A DNA stretch of 64,000 bases from positions 62,001-126,000 of the forward strand of contig NZ_JARGZA010000005.1 of NCBI RefSeq assembly GCF_030973515.1, read 5' to 3'. How positions within the stretch are numbered: position 1 is the stretch's first letter; each line of letters starts with the position of its first letter. The DNA is from Jannaschia maritima (GTDB lineage Bacteria > Pseudomonadota > Alphaproteobacteria > Rhodobacterales > Rhodobacteraceae). The position numbers and the translations under genes were made by a program. Of the stretch, positions 34,623 to 43,936 are shown one piece after another. Under the pieces are notes generated by a model, which was not told the origin of the DNA, did not search any database, and worked only from the letters and a program-made list of their open reading frames with translations.

Positions 34623-37028
34623 TCAGCCCCGCAGCGTCCCACCGGTCGCCTTGATCACCTTCTCCACCACCTTCGCACCGACCGCCTCGATCTGAGCATC
34701 GGTCAGGGTGGCGTCGGTCGGCTGCAGGCGCACGGCGATGGCCACGCTCTTGCGTCCCTCCCGCAGCGATCCGCCCGTGAACTCGTCGAAGACGCGCACC
34801 GACTCGATCAGATCCTTGTCCGCCCCCGCCGCGGCGCTGACGACATCCTGCGCCGCGACCCGGCCGTCCAGTTCGAAGGCGAAGTCGCGTTCGACCGCCT
34901 GCAGGTCGGACAGCACCAGGGGCGCACGCGCCGCACTGGTGGCCTTCGGGAACGGAACGCCCTCCGGCAGGACGGCGAAGGCCACGGCGGGACCCTTCAC
35001 GTCGAGGGCCCGCAGCACGCGGGGATGCACCTCGCCGAAGATCGCCAGGATCTTCTTCGGCCCCAAGCCGATGCGTCCGGATCGGCCGGGATGGAACCAG
35101 CCCGGCGCATCCCGCAGGATCTGCGCCCGTGCCGGCGCCCCGATGGCCGACAGGATCGCCTCGGCGTCGGCCTTCGCGTCGAACGCATCGACGGGCCGGC
35201 GCTCGCCGTGGACCCCGCGCGGCGCGGCATGCCCCGTCAGCAGACCCGCGACCTCGACGTGCTGCGCCCCGGGCTCGCCGTCGTCGAAGGCGGCCCCCAC
35301 CTCGAAGAGGGCCAGATCGTTCTGCCCCCTCGCCTGGTTGCGGGCCGCGGCCCGAAGCAACCCAGGCAGGAGCGAGGGTCGCATATGGGACAGATCGGCG
35401 CTGATCGGGTTCTCCAGCCGGGTCGTGTCGGTCCCGCCGCCGAACAGCGCGGCGGCGGCCCCGTCCACGAAGCTGTAGGTCACGCATTCGTCGTAGCCCA
35501 GCGCCGCCGCGGTGCGTCGAGCCATCCGTTCGCGCGACTGCATCGGCGTCAGGACGGGCCTCGCCACGCCGGGCGGGCGGGCCATCGGACGCCCCTTCAG
35601 CTCGGTCAGGGACGCGATGCGCGCGACCTCCTCCACCAGGTCGGCCTCGCCCTGCACGTCGCCGCGCCAGGGCGGAACGTGAACGGTGACGGCGGGCGCC
35701 TCGCCCTCCACGCGGAAGCCCAGCGCGGTCAGGGACGCGCGCTGATCGGCCGCCGGGATGTCCATGCCGACCAGTGACACGACGCGATCGGTGGACAACC
35801 CATAGCTGCGCGCCACGTCGGGCACCGCGCCCGCGACGACCCTGTCGGACGCTTCGCCGCCCGCGTGGTCCAAGATCATGGCCGCGGCATGATCGACCCC
35901 ATCGGGCGTGAAGACCGGGTCCACCCCGCGTTCGAACCGATAGCGCGCATCCGAGTTGATCCGCAGGGCCCGGCCCGCCGTGGCGATCTGCACGGGATCC
36001 CAATACGCACTCTCGATCAGGACGTTGGTGGTCGCGTCCGTCACGCCGGAATGCCCGCCCCCCATGATGCCCGCGATGCTTTCGGGACCCCCATCGTCGG
36101 AGATGACCATCGCGCCCGCCGGCAGCACGTAGTCACGATCGTCCAGGGCCGTGATCGTCTCGCCCCCCGCGGCGCGGTGAACGCGCAGGTCACCCTGCAC
36201 GACGTCGGCGTCGAAGACATGCAGGGGCCGGTTCAGGTCGTGGGTGAACCAGTTGGTCACGTCCACCAGGAAACTGATGGGACGCAACCCTATGGCGCGC
36301 AGCTTGGCCTGCAGCCATTCGGGGCTGGGACCGTTCGTCACGCCGCGCACCATGCGCAAGGCGAAGACGGGGCAGCCATCGCGCGTGTCGTCGTCGATGG
36401 TCACGCCCAGCGGACAGGGGAACGTGCCGTCCACCACCGGATCGGGCATGTCGCGCAGGGTGCCCAGGCCGCGGGCCGCCAGGTCGCGGGCGATGCCGCG
36501 CACGCCCAGGGCATCGCCGCGGTTGGGGGTGATGGCGATCTCAATCACCGGATCCACCTTGGCGGGGTCGTTCGCGGCCAGCCAGTCGACGTAACGTTCG
36601 CCAACCTCGCCCGAGGGGAGTTCGATGATGCCGTCGTGTTCGTCCGACAGTTCCATCTCGCGCTCGGAGCACATCATGCCGTGGCTTTCCACGCCTCGGA
36701 TCCTGCCCACCTGGATCGTCGTGTCGATGCCGGGGACATAGGTGCCGGGGCTGGCGACGACGACCGTGATGCCCGCCCGCGCATTGGGGGCACCGCAGAT
36801 GATCTGGGTCGGGCCGTCGGCCGTCGCAACGCGACAGACCTTCAGACGATCCGCATCGGGATGCCCCTCCGCCGCCTCCACGAAGCCCAGGCGGAAATCG
36901 TTCAGCCGCGCGGCGCGATCCTGCACGCCCTCCACCTCCAGGCCCAGGTCGGTCAGGGCATCGGCGATCGTGGCGACGTCGGCCTCGGTGTCCAGGTGGC
37001 GCTTCAGCCAGGATAGCGTGAACTTCAT
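34623..37028 (-). CDS. pheT: Phenylalanine-tRNA ligase beta subunit
   Basis: The 801-residue tRNA-binding subunit of the alpha2-beta2 synthetase. Domains in order: EMAP-like tRNA-binding region (about 40-150, with ICGAPNARAGITVVVASPG), B3/B4 editing domain (about 205-385), B5 domain (about 400-470), the catalytic-like core (YDECVTYSFVDGA near 515) and the C-terminal anticodon-binding ferredoxin fold (about 705-801). All parts are intact. pheS lies on the same strand, but two small chemoreceptor-like genes separate them, so this gene may have its own promoter in the 81-base gap upstream. Confidence 0.97.
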   Translation of the reverse strand: MKFTLSWLKRHLDTEADVATIADALTDLGLEVEGVQDRAARLNDFRLGFVEAAEGHPDADRLKVCRVATADGPTQIICGAPNARAGITVVVASPGTYVPGIDTTIQVGRIRGVESHGMMCSEREMELSDEHDGIIELPSGEVGERYVDWLAANDPAKVDPVIEIAITPNRGDALGVRGIARDLAARGLGTLRDMPDPVVDGTFPCPLGVTIDDDTRDGCPVFALRMVRGVTNGPSPEWLQAKLRAIGLRPISFLVDVTNWFTHDLNRPLHVFDADVVQGDLRVHRAAGGETITALDDRDYVLPAGAMVISDDGGPESIAGIMGGGHSGVTDATTNVLIESAYWDPVQIATAGRALRINSDARYRFERGVDPVFTPDGVDHAAAMILDHAGGEASDRVVAGAVPDVARSYGLSTDRVVSLVGMDIPAADQRASLTALGFRVEGEAPAVTVHVPPWRGDVQGEADLVEEVARIASLTELKGRPMARPPGVARPVLTPMQSRERMARRTAAALGYDECVTYSFVDGAAAALFGGGTDTTRLENPISADLSHMRPSLLPGLLRAAARNQARGQNDLALFEVGAAFDDGEPGAQHVEVAGLLTGHAAPRGVHGERRPVDAFDAKADAEAILSAIGAPARAQILRDAPGWFHPGRSGRIGLGPKKILAIFGEVHPRVLRALDVKGPAVAFAVLPEGVPFPKATSAARAPLVLSDLQAVERDFAFELDGRVAAQDVVSAAAGADKDLIESVRVFDEFTGGSLREGRKSVAIAVRLQPTDATLTDAQIEAVGAKVVEKVIKATGGTLRG

Positions 37029-37109
37029 CCGTCTCGTCCGGTCGGGGGCATGGGTCCGGCGGGGACCTATACGCTTCGATGTCGGGGTGGAACCCGTCCG
37101 CGGCCCCGA

Positions 37110-37763
37110 TCAGCTCAGATGCGCCCGCCCGTTCGCCGCGGCCGCCGCGGCGCGACCGGCGAGGTCACGGACGTCCTTGGCGATGACCGTGAACACCTGT
37201 CCGGACGTCCCCCCGGCCCGGGCGGCTTCCACGGCGGCGTTCACCGCGACCAGCCGGACGGTGCGGGCGATCCCCTCGATGTCGTGGCACATGGACAGGA
37301 TCTCGGCGTTGCGCGCCTGCAACGCGACCTCCGCCTCACGGATGCGGTCCCATTCGGCCAGGATCTGCGAGGTCATGATCGCCTGCACGGCCGGGACGAC
37401 CCGATCGGCCATCGATGCGAAGAACCGCCGCGCTCCGTCCAGATCCGGATCGGTCCCCAGCCCAGCGTGCAGCGCGTCGAACCCCCGCACGACGCGGCAC
37501 GCCTCCGCGTTCCGCACCGCTTCCTCCGCCCAGACGACCGACAGGGCGGCGATGGCGGCGGAGCAGTGGCCGACCGCGTCGCGCAGGTCCCTACGCGCCG
37601 CGGCCTTGGCCGATCCGTCCGGCGCCGTGGCGCACATCAGCGCCCGACCCGCCACCAGGGACAGCGCGGCGCGAAGGCGTCCCATGGCGGTGATCCGGCC
37701 GGCGGCCGTCGACAGGTCGAGATCCGCGTCGATGCCCCTGGAAACGGCAGACGCGGCGTTCAA
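37110..37763 (-). CDS. Soluble mini methyl-accepting-chemotaxis-like protein
   Basis: A 217-residue helical protein without membrane segments. The C-terminal part IARTVRLVAVNAAVEAARAG and VFTVIAKDVRDLAGRA corresponds to the signalling tip of chemoreceptors, but only the tip is present, with no HAMP domain, no sensor domain and no long coiled-coil. Its start overlaps the next gene's stop by 4 bases (37760-37763). It may act as a small signalling partner or decoy, but the role is unknown. Confidence 0.65.
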   Translation of the reverse strand: MNAASAVSRGIDADLDLSTAAGRITAMGRLRAALSLVAGRALMCATAPDGSAKAAARRDLRDAVGHCSAAIAALSVVWAEEAVRNAEACRVVRGFDALHAGLGTDPDLDGARRFFASMADRVVPAVQAIMTSQILAEWDRIREAEVALQARNAEILSMCHDIEGIARTVRLVAVNAAVEAARAGGTSGQVFTVIAKDVRDLAGRAAAAAANGRAHLS

Positions 37764-38428
37764 GGGGCCCGGTCCGAGGCGATGTCCGCACGCGTCCGAG
37801 CCAGCAAGGTGGACGCCTGGGTCGCCAGGTTGCGCACCTCGGTGGCGATGACCCCGAAGGCCGCGCCGGACGCGCCGCCGGTCCGCGCCGCCTCCACCGC
37901 CGCGTTCAAGGACACCAGCCGAATGGTCCGGCCGATCTTCTGCATCTCCTCGAACATTCCCTCCATGCGGACGGATCGGTCGCGCAGGGCTACGATCGCT
38001 TCTTCCCGCTCCTCGGTCAGCATCACGTCGAAGGCGCCCACGATGTTATAGAGCGCAGGCAAGGCCGTCCACCGCGCCTGCCGGGCCAGACGCGTCGCGA
38101 TCCGGCTGTCGAGGCACAGGTCGTCCCGCGCGTCGAAGGGCAGCAGCACGTCGGCGAAGTCGCGCACCGCGGCGATGTCGGCGGCGACCGTACGGGGCAG
38201 CGCGGCCATGCAATCGGCGGAATCCGCCAGCGTGGCGTGCAGGTTTCGGATGGCGGTGCGGAACTCGGCCTCCGCCTCGGCACGGACCTCCTCCGTTTCG
38301 GCCGTGACCACGAGCACGGCCATCATCCCGGCCGTCAGGACGAAGCCGCGGCATCGTCCGACGCGCATCATGGAACCACGGCAGTCGGGCAGGCGCCGGG
38401 CGGTCCGCGAAGGGGGCGACGTGGTCAT
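37760..38428 (-). CDS. Membrane-anchored mini methyl-accepting-chemotaxis-like protein
   Basis: A 222-residue protein with one hydrophobic segment near the N-terminus (GFVLTAGMMAVLVVTAE, about 28-44), a helical region with cysteines, and a chemoreceptor tip IGRTIRLVSLNAAVEAARTG plus VIATEVRNLATQAS. Its tip is clearly related to that of the downstream gene, so the two arose by duplication. HAMP and methylation helices are missing. A later start at residue 20 or 21 (MMRVGRC) is possible. It sits 41 bases downstream of pheS. Confidence 0.65.
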   Translation of the reverse strand: MTTSPPSRTARRLPDCRGSMMRVGRCRGFVLTAGMMAVLVVTAETEEVRAEAEAEFRTAIRNLHATLADSADCMAALPRTVAADIAAVRDFADVLLPFDARDDLCLDSRIATRLARQARWTALPALYNIVGAFDVMLTEEREEAIVALRDRSVRMEGMFEEMQKIGRTIRLVSLNAAVEAARTGGASGAAFGVIATEVRNLATQASTLLARTRADIASDRAP

Positions 38429-38469
38429 CCCCCCCGCCTAGGGCAAGGACCTTAACGCGGCATGAAGCG

Positions 38470-39534
38470 TCAGCCCGCGTGGCGCGCGGGAACCTGCAGC
38501 GCCCCGAACCCGTAATGGCGCAGCCATCGCAGGTCGCTGTCGAAGAACGCGCGCAGATCCGGGATGCCGTATTTCAGCATGGCGATGCGGTCGATCCCCA
38601 TGCCGAAGGCGAAGCCTTGCCACGCGTCCGGATCGATCCCCCCCGCACGCAGCACCTTCGGGTGGACCATCCCGGAGCCCAGGATCTCCAGCCAGTCGTC
38701 GCCCTGCCCCAGCTTCAGCGTCCCACCTTCCCACGAACACCGGATGTCGACCTCCGCCGACGGTTCGGTGAAGGGGAAGTGCGAGGCGCGGAACCGCAAC
38801 TCCAGGTCGTCCAACTCGAAGAAGGCGCGGCAGAACTCCTCCAGGCACCATTTCAGGTTGGCCATGGAGATGTCGCGGTCCAGCGCCAGCCCTTCGACCT
38901 GATGGAACATGGGCGTGTGGGTCTGGTCGTAATCGGCACGATAGACCCGCCCCGGGCAGATGACCCGGATCGGCGCGCCACGGTCCTGCATCGCGCGGAT
39001 CTGCACGGGGCTGGTATGGGTGCGCAGCACGTGGGGCGGGCGGTCGTCGCCGTCCGCGCGCGCCATGTAGAACGTGTCCATCTCCGCGCGGGCAGGATGA
39101 TGACCGGGAATGTTCAACGCGTCGAAGTTGTACCAGTCCGTTTCGATCTGGGGACCTTCGGCGACACCGAACCCCATATCGGCGAATATGGCCGTCACTT
39201 CCTCGGTCACCTGGCTGACGGGGTGGATCGTGCCCCGGCGGCGGGTGCGGGCGGGAAGGCTGACATCCAGCCATTCGGACGCCAGGCGTTCGTCCAGGGC
39301 CGCATCCTCCAACCCATGCTTGCGGGCGGCCAGGGCGGATGCGATCTCGTCGCGCAGGGCGTTCAGGGCGGGACCGGCGGTCTTGCGTTCCTCGGGCGTC
39401 ATGCGGCCCAGTTCGCGCATCATCAGCGCGACCTCGCCCTTCTTTCCGATGGCGGCCAGGCGGACCTCCTCCAGCGTGCCCTCGTCAGCGGCGTTGCGGA
39501 TTGCGGTCAGGTACTTGTCGCGCAGGTCGTCCAT
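38470..39534 (-). CDS. pheS: Phenylalanine-tRNA ligase alpha subunit
   Basis: The 354-residue catalytic subunit. An N-terminal coiled coil (about 1-85) is followed by the class II core: motif 1 in [20 protein letters not shown], motif 2 in [20 protein letters not shown] and motif 3 in [37 protein letters not shown] completes the phenylalanine pocket. It is the first gene of a minus-strand run pheS, two mini chemoreceptor genes, pheT. Confidence 0.97.
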   Translation of the reverse strand: MDDLRDKYLTAIRNAADEGTLEEVRLAAIGKKGEVALMMRELGRMTPEERKTAGPALNALRDEIASALAARKHGLEDAALDERLASEWLDVSLPARTRRRGTIHPVSQVTEEVTAIFADMGFGVAEGPQIETDWYNFDALNIPGHHPARAEMDTFYMARADGDDRPPHVLRTHTSPVQIRAMQDRGAPIRVICPGRVYRADYDQTHTPMFHQVEGLALDRDISMANLKWCLEEFCRAFFELDDLELRFRASHFPFTEPSAEVDIRCSWEGGTLKLGQGDDWLEILGSGMVHPKVLRAGGIDPDAWQGFAFGMGIDRIAMLKYGIPDLRAFFDSDLRWLRHYGFGALQVPARHAG

Positions 39535-39592
39535 CGGCCCCTCCGGTCAATCGCGGCGGGGGTATCGCGCCCCTTCAGCACGCGCAACCGCG

Positions 39593-40369
39593 TCAGGCAG
39601 ACAGCCCCTCGCGCCTGCGCCGCCTGCGCCGGGCCAGGAGGTTCAGCACCTCCACGAAGGCCGCGAAGGCCATCGCGGCGTAGATATAGCCCTTCGGCAC
39701 GTGCCGCCCGAACCCGTCGGCGACCAGCACCATCCCGATCATCAAGAGGAAGGACAGGGCCAGCATCACGACCGATGGGTTGGCTTGCACGAACCGCATC
39801 ACGGGGCCGGACGCCAACAGCATCATCGTCACGGCCACGATCACGGCGGCCACCATGATCGGCACCTCGTCGGTCATGCCCACGGCGGTCAGGATGGAAT
39901 CGATCGAGAAGACCAGGTCCAGCAGGATGATCTGCACGATGGCGGCGGCCAGCGTCGACGAGGCGCCGCGCGGCTTGCCGGTGGCCGTCTCCTCCGGGTT
40001 CAACTTCTCGCGGATCTCGGACGTGGCCTTCCAGAACAGGAACAGCCCGCCCGCGATCAGGATGATGTCGCGCCAGGAGAACTGCGTCTCGAAGGTCGGC
40101 TCGCCATGCTCGCCCGGTGGGCCGGTCAGCCCCAGATCGATGACGGGCGCCGTCAGGCCGACGATCCATGCGATGCCTGCCAGCATCCCCAGCCGCAGGA
40201 CCAGGGCCAGGGCGATGCCGACCCGGCGCGCGGTGTCCTGCTGATGGACCGGCACCTTGGCGGCGACGATGGAGATGAAGATCAGGTTGTCGATCCCCAG
40301 CACGATCTCCAGCGTGACGAGCGCGGCGAAGGCGGCCCAGGCTTCGGGCGACGTCAGCAGTTCGAGCAT
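39593..40369 (-). CDS. TerC family membrane protein
   Basis: A 258-residue integral membrane protein with seven or eight hydrophobic segments. Acidic residues within membrane helices, TLEIVLGIDNLIFISI near the start and LLDLVFSIDSILTAVG in the middle, are the hallmark of TerC, a family linked to tellurite resistance and manganese or other metal export. A basic tail (LLARRRRRRREG) ends it. The ATG at 40369 has AGGGGA nine bases upstream, while the alternative at 40378 has that motif directly abutting it. Confidence 0.9.
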   Translation of the reverse strand: MLELLTSPEAWAAFAALVTLEIVLGIDNLIFISIVAAKVPVHQQDTARRVGIALALVLRLGMLAGIAWIVGLTAPVIDLGLTGPPGEHGEPTFETQFSWRDIILIAGGLFLFWKATSEIREKLNPEETATGKPRGASSTLAAAIVQIILLDLVFSIDSILTAVGMTDEVPIMVAAVIVAVTMMLLASGPVMRFVQANPSVVMLALSFLLMIGMVLVADGFGRHVPKGYIYAAMAFAAFVEVLNLLARRRRRRREGLSA

Positions 40370-40447
40370 GGGCGGCATTCCCCTATCGGCGCTTGGGGGA
40401 ACATGGTTTCATCCCAGCGACGTCAAGCATTCCCCGAAGGTCCCGCC

Positions 40448-40936
40448 ATGATCCGCACCACGATCCTCGTCCTGACTGTCGCCTGCGCCGCACAACCGGC
40501 TGCCGCACAGGACCGGTATGTCGGGGTGGTCGTGGGAACCGCCCATGTCGGAACGGGCGATCTGAACGACGTTAATCCGGGCGTGACGTTCGGTCGGCGC
40601 TGGGACGCCGCCCGGCCGGGCTGGGAATGGCACGTCGAGGGTGGCGTCTTCTACAATTCGTACCGGGAGGTGTCGCCGATCGTCCTGGCCGGGCTGTCCG
40701 CACCCCTGACGCGGGTGCCCGGTGGTGAACTGCGCGGCGCGTTGAGCGTCGGGACGGCCTATTACGACGAGCTCGCCAACGAAATCTCGGACATCCCCAA
40801 CCTCGAAGGGTTCATACCGCTCGCGACTGCGACGCTCGCCTACCGGCGGGAGCAGGCGGAGTATCGCCTGACGCTCCTGCCCACCGCGGACGACGTGGAC
40901 GCGGTGATCAACCTGTCGGTGGCGATCCCGTTCTAG
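40448..40936 (+). CDS. Small exported beta-barrel-like protein
   Basis: A 162-residue protein with a signal peptide ending AAAQD (about 21) and alternating hydrophobic strands: YVGVVVGTAHVGTGDLNDVN, WEWHVEGGVFYNSYREV and a C-terminal VDAVINLSVAIPF that ends in Phe, as outer-membrane barrel proteins do. It is too short for a large porin and resembles small OmpW- or lipid A-modifying-like barrels, without a firm match. The stop shares CTAG with the convergent SGNH gene. Confidence 0.55.
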   Translation: MIRTTILVLTVACAAQPAAAQDRYVGVVVGTAHVGTGDLNDVNPGVTFGRRWDAARPGWEWHVEGGVFYNSYREVSPIVLAGLSAPLTRVPGGELRGALSVGTAYYDELANEISDIPNLEGFIPLATATLAYRREQAEYRLTLLPTADDVDAVINLSVAIPF

Positions 40937-41595
40937 GGCAGCACCGACGCCAACGCCGCCCCGATCAACTGGGATCCGCGCGGCGAAGGATGCACGGCGT
41001 CGGCTGCCAAGAGCGACCCGTCCGCCGGATCGATCACCGTGCCCGCGTCCAGGAAGGTCAGCCCGCGCGTCCGGTCCGCCAGCGCGGCCATGCGCGCGTT
41101 CATCACGTCGAAGGCGGGCTGGCAGGCCGAGAACCCGGTCGTGACCTCCGGGTTCGCATCGTAGTAGCCGACATAGACCACCGGCGAACCTGCCGCGAGC
41201 ATGTCGGCCACCAGGGCTGGAATCGCACCATCCAGGCCGGGCCCGATCAGCGCGTCGCGCGCGCTGTCCACGTCCGCCGTGCCGCAGGTACCGCGCAGGT
41301 CGTTCCCCCCGCCCGTCATCGCCACCGCAGCCCAACGGCCCCGGTTCGCAGCCCATTGCCCGGCGATGTCCAGCCCCAGGGCCGACAGCACGCCGTTGTC
41401 CTGCACGACCCGCGACCCCGACCGCGACGCGTCCACCAGCGGCAGCCCCCGCGTCGTGGCCGCGACCTCCGGTATGCCCCTGTCGCCGTTCCACGCCATC
41501 ACGCTGTCGCCTATGGTCAGCAGGCGTCCCGCGTCGGGCGCGGGCGTGCCGCAGCCGCCGAAAATCGCGAGGGCGCATAGGGCAAGGAAGCGCAT
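40933..41595 (-). CDS. SGNH/GDSL hydrolase lipoprotein
   Basis: A 220-residue exported esterase-like protein. The N-terminus MRFLALCALAIFGGCGTPAP has a lipobox with Cys15, so it is lipid-anchored. Block I is TIGDSVMAW (Ser31), block III is GGGNDLRG and block V is DAVHPSPRG (Asp and His), making the catalytic set complete. The substrate may be an ester of cell envelope or dietary lipids. The stop codon shares the CTAG with the convergent gene. Confidence 0.82.
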   Translation of the reverse strand: MRFLALCALAIFGGCGTPAPDAGRLLTIGDSVMAWNGDRGIPEVAATTRGLPLVDASRSGSRVVQDNGVLSALGLDIAGQWAANRGRWAAVAMTGGGNDLRGTCGTADVDSARDALIGPGLDGAIPALVADMLAAGSPVVYVGYYDANPEVTTGFSACQPAFDVMNARMAALADRTRGLTFLDAGTVIDPADGSLLAADAVHPSPRGSQLIGAALASVLP

Positions 41596-41616
41596 GATCG
41601 TGTCCCCTGGACATGG

Positions 41617-41644
41617 AAAGGGCCGCCCCGGATGGGGACGGCCC
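41617..41644 (-). terminator. Terminator of the rpmI-rplT unit
   Basis: On the minus strand the arms GGGCCG and CGGCCC, continued by CCC with GGG after one mismatch, form a 10-bp stem followed by TTT. It lies 24 bases past the rplT stop. Confidence 0.65.
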
Positions 41645-41667
41645 GTACTCGTCGCGCGACGTCGGAC

Positions 41668-42036
41668 TCAGGCGGCGGGCGCGGCAGCCTTCGCCTGGTC
41701 CACGATGGCCGCGAAGGCGGCCGGTTCGTGCACGGCCAGGTCGGCCAGGACCTTGCGGTCGACCTCGATGCCGGCGTTGGACAGCGCGTTGATGAAGCGC
41801 GAATACGTCATCTCGGCGTCATGGGCGCGGACGGCGGCGTTGATCCGCTGGATCCACAGGGCGCGAAACTGGCGCTTGCGGTTCTTGCGGTCGCGCGTGG
41901 CGTACTGGTTCGCCTTGTCGACGGCCTGGGTGGCGGTGCGGAAGGTCTTGGACCGACGGCCATAATAGCCCTTTGCGGCCTTCAGGACCTTCTTGTGGCG
42001 GGCATGGGTGACCTTGCCGGACGTGATGCGGGACAT
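41668..42036 (-). CDS. rplT: 50S ribosomal protein L20
   Basis: A 122-residue basic protein essential for 50S assembly. The N-terminal arm [20 protein letters not shown] and the core [20 protein letters not shown] are diagnostic. It lies 13 bases downstream of rpmI. The usual infC gene is not upstream; pyk is instead. Confidence 0.97.
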   Translation of the reverse strand: MSRITSGKVTHARHKKVLKAAKGYYGRRSKTFRTATQAVDKANQYATRDRKNRKRQFRALWIQRINAAVRAHDAEMTYSRFINALSNAGIEVDRKVLADLAVHEPAAFAAIVDQAKAAAPAA

Positions 42037-42049
42037 GTTCTATCCTCCT

Positions 42050-42250
42050 TCAGCGGTCGTAGGGCATGAAGCCCTTGACGATCTTGGCGTCGGGCTTGGA
42101 CAGGGTGGTCATGCCGCGCGCGTCGCGGATGAACTTGTTGGTGCGTTTGATCATGCCGTGGCGCTTGCCGGCCTGACCCGACATCACCTTGCCGGTGGCG
42201 GTCACCTTGAAGCGCTTCTTCGCGCTCGACTTCGTCTTCATCTTGGGCAT
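42050..42250 (-). CDS. rpmI: 50S ribosomal protein L35
   Basis: A 66-residue, strongly basic ribosomal protein: [40 protein letters not shown] chose the ATG at 42250 because AGGAG lies 7 bases upstream and this gives the family length; a 12-residue upstream extension is not part of L35. Cotranscribed with rplT. The 120-base gap to pyk is AT-poor and holds no recognised leader element. Confidence 0.96.
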   Translation of the reverse strand: MPKMKTKSSAKKRFKVTATGKVMSGQAGKRHGMIKRTNKFIRDARGMTTLSKPDAKIVKGFMPYDR

Positions 42251-42370
42251 TTCGGGCTCCTGGGTCATCGTGGCCGCGGCAGGCATCCCAATCGCCCGGA
42301 CGCGGTAAGGCGGCCCGCCTAGCGGGGCGGACCGGAAATGGCAAGCGATGCGGCGGATGGGCGATAGGCC

Positions 42371-43825
42371 CTATTCGTCGTCGTCCGTTTCGGCCCCGAA
42401 GATCAGCCGCTCGTCGCAGGGCGCGACGCGCAGGATGTTGGTCGAGCCGGACACGTTGAACGGCACGCCCGCGGTGACGACCACGTGGTCCTTCAGGGTG
42501 GCGAAGTCGTTGGCCTTCGCCGCGCGCACTGCGGAGACGACGGCGTACTTGAACCGCTCCACCGGCTGGGTGGTCACGCAATGCGTCCCCCAGGCCAGGC
42601 CCATGCGGCGCGCGGCCTCCAGGAAGGGAGTCAGCGCGATGATGGGCACGCGCGGGCGTTCGCGGCTGACCTTGAAGGCGGTGGCGCCGGAATGGCTGAA
42701 CACGCAGATGGCGACGACGTCCGTCGTTTCCGCGATCTCGCGCGCGGCGGCCACGATGCCGTCGGCGGTGGACGTGCGCTCCGCCTGGCGGCTGGCCTCG
42801 ATGATCTCGCGGTAGGTCGGATCGCTCTCGACCGACAGGGCCACGTCGTTCATCGTGCGCACGGCTTCCAACGGATAGGATCCGGCCGCGGATTCGGCGG
42901 ACAGCATGATCGCGTCCGCCCCCTCGTAGATCGCCTGCGCCACGTCGGATACCTCCGCCCGCGTGGGCATGGGGCTGTCGATCATGCTTTCCAGCATCTG
43001 GGTCGCGACGATGACCGGCTTGGCCGCCGCGCGGCACTTGCGGATCAGGCGCTTCTGAATGGGGGGGACGTTCTGGACGGGCAGTTCCACGCCCAGGTCG
43101 CCGCGGGCGACCATGATTCCGTCGGACGCTTCCAGGATCTCCTCGAAGCAGTCGACGCCGGCGGGCTTCTCGATCTTCGACAGGACCGACGCCCGCCCGC
43201 GGGCCAGCTTGCGCGCCTCCTCGACGTCGGAAGCGCGCTGCACGAAGGACAGCGCGAGCCAGTCGACGCCCAGCCCGCAGACGAACTCCAGGTCGTCGCG
43301 GTCCTTCGCCGACAGGGCGGCCAGGGGCAGCACGACGTCGGGGACGTTCACGCCCTTGCGGTTCGATATCGTGCCCCCCGTCACCACCGTGCAGTCGGCG
43401 GATTCCGCATCGCAGGCATCCACCTTCAGCGACAGCTTGCCGTCGTTCACCAGCAGCGTCGCGCCGGGGCGCAGCGCCTCGAAGATCTCGCGGTGGGGCA
43501 ATTGCACGCGGGTCGCGTCGCCCGGCGCGTCGTCGAGGTCGAAGCGGAACGGCTGCCCGGCCTCGATCTCGACCGCGTCGTCCGCGAACACGCCGCAGCG
43601 CAGCTTCGGCCCCTGGAGGTCGGCCAGGATGCAGATGGGACGGCCCGTGTCCCGCTCGATGTCGCGAATGATGTTGTGACGGGCGCGGATCTCCTCGTGG
43701 CCGCCATGGCTCATGTTCAGGCGGAACACGTCCGCGCCGGCCTCGAACAGGCCGCGGATCGTCTCGTAGTCGTCGGAGGCGGGGCCAAGGGTCGCGACGA
43801 TCTTGACGTTGCGGTGTCGTCTCAT
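42371..43825 (-). CDS. pyk: Pyruvate kinase
   Basis: It converts PEP and ADP to pyruvate and ATP, the last step of glycolysis. The 484-residue protein has RLNMSHGGHEEIRARHN, LADLQGPKLRCG, the catalytic lysine in SVLSKIEKPAGV, the metal-binding ARGDLGVELP and TQMLESMIDSPMPTRAEVSD. The C-terminal allosteric domain is complete. Transcribed divergently from the N-formylglutamate amidohydrolase gene (111-base gap). Confidence 0.97.
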   Translation of the reverse strand: MRRHRNVKIVATLGPASDDYETIRGLFEAGADVFRLNMSHGGHEEIRARHNIIRDIERDTGRPICILADLQGPKLRCGVFADDAVEIEAGQPFRFDLDDAPGDATRVQLPHREIFEALRPGATLLVNDGKLSLKVDACDAESADCTVVTGGTISNRKGVNVPDVVLPLAALSAKDRDDLEFVCGLGVDWLALSFVQRASDVEEARKLARGRASVLSKIEKPAGVDCFEEILEASDGIMVARGDLGVELPVQNVPPIQKRLIRKCRAAAKPVIVATQMLESMIDSPMPTRAEVSDVAQAIYEGADAIMLSAESAAGSYPLEAVRTMNDVALSVESDPTYREIIEASRQAERTSTADGIVAAAREIAETTDVVAICVFSHSGATAFKVSRERPRVPIIALTPFLEAARRMGLAWGTHCVTTQPVERFKYAVVSAVRAAKANDFATLKDHVVVTAGVPFNVSGSTNILRVAPCDERLIFGAETDDDE

Positions 43826-43936
43826 GCGGCACTTCCGTTAACGCTATCGGTCCGGGGGCCTTCTGCCCGTTGCGTCACCGTCCCGCAAGCGCCCGCGGGG
43901 TGGCGTCGGGGCGGGGCCTGCCGTATCGCAACAGCC

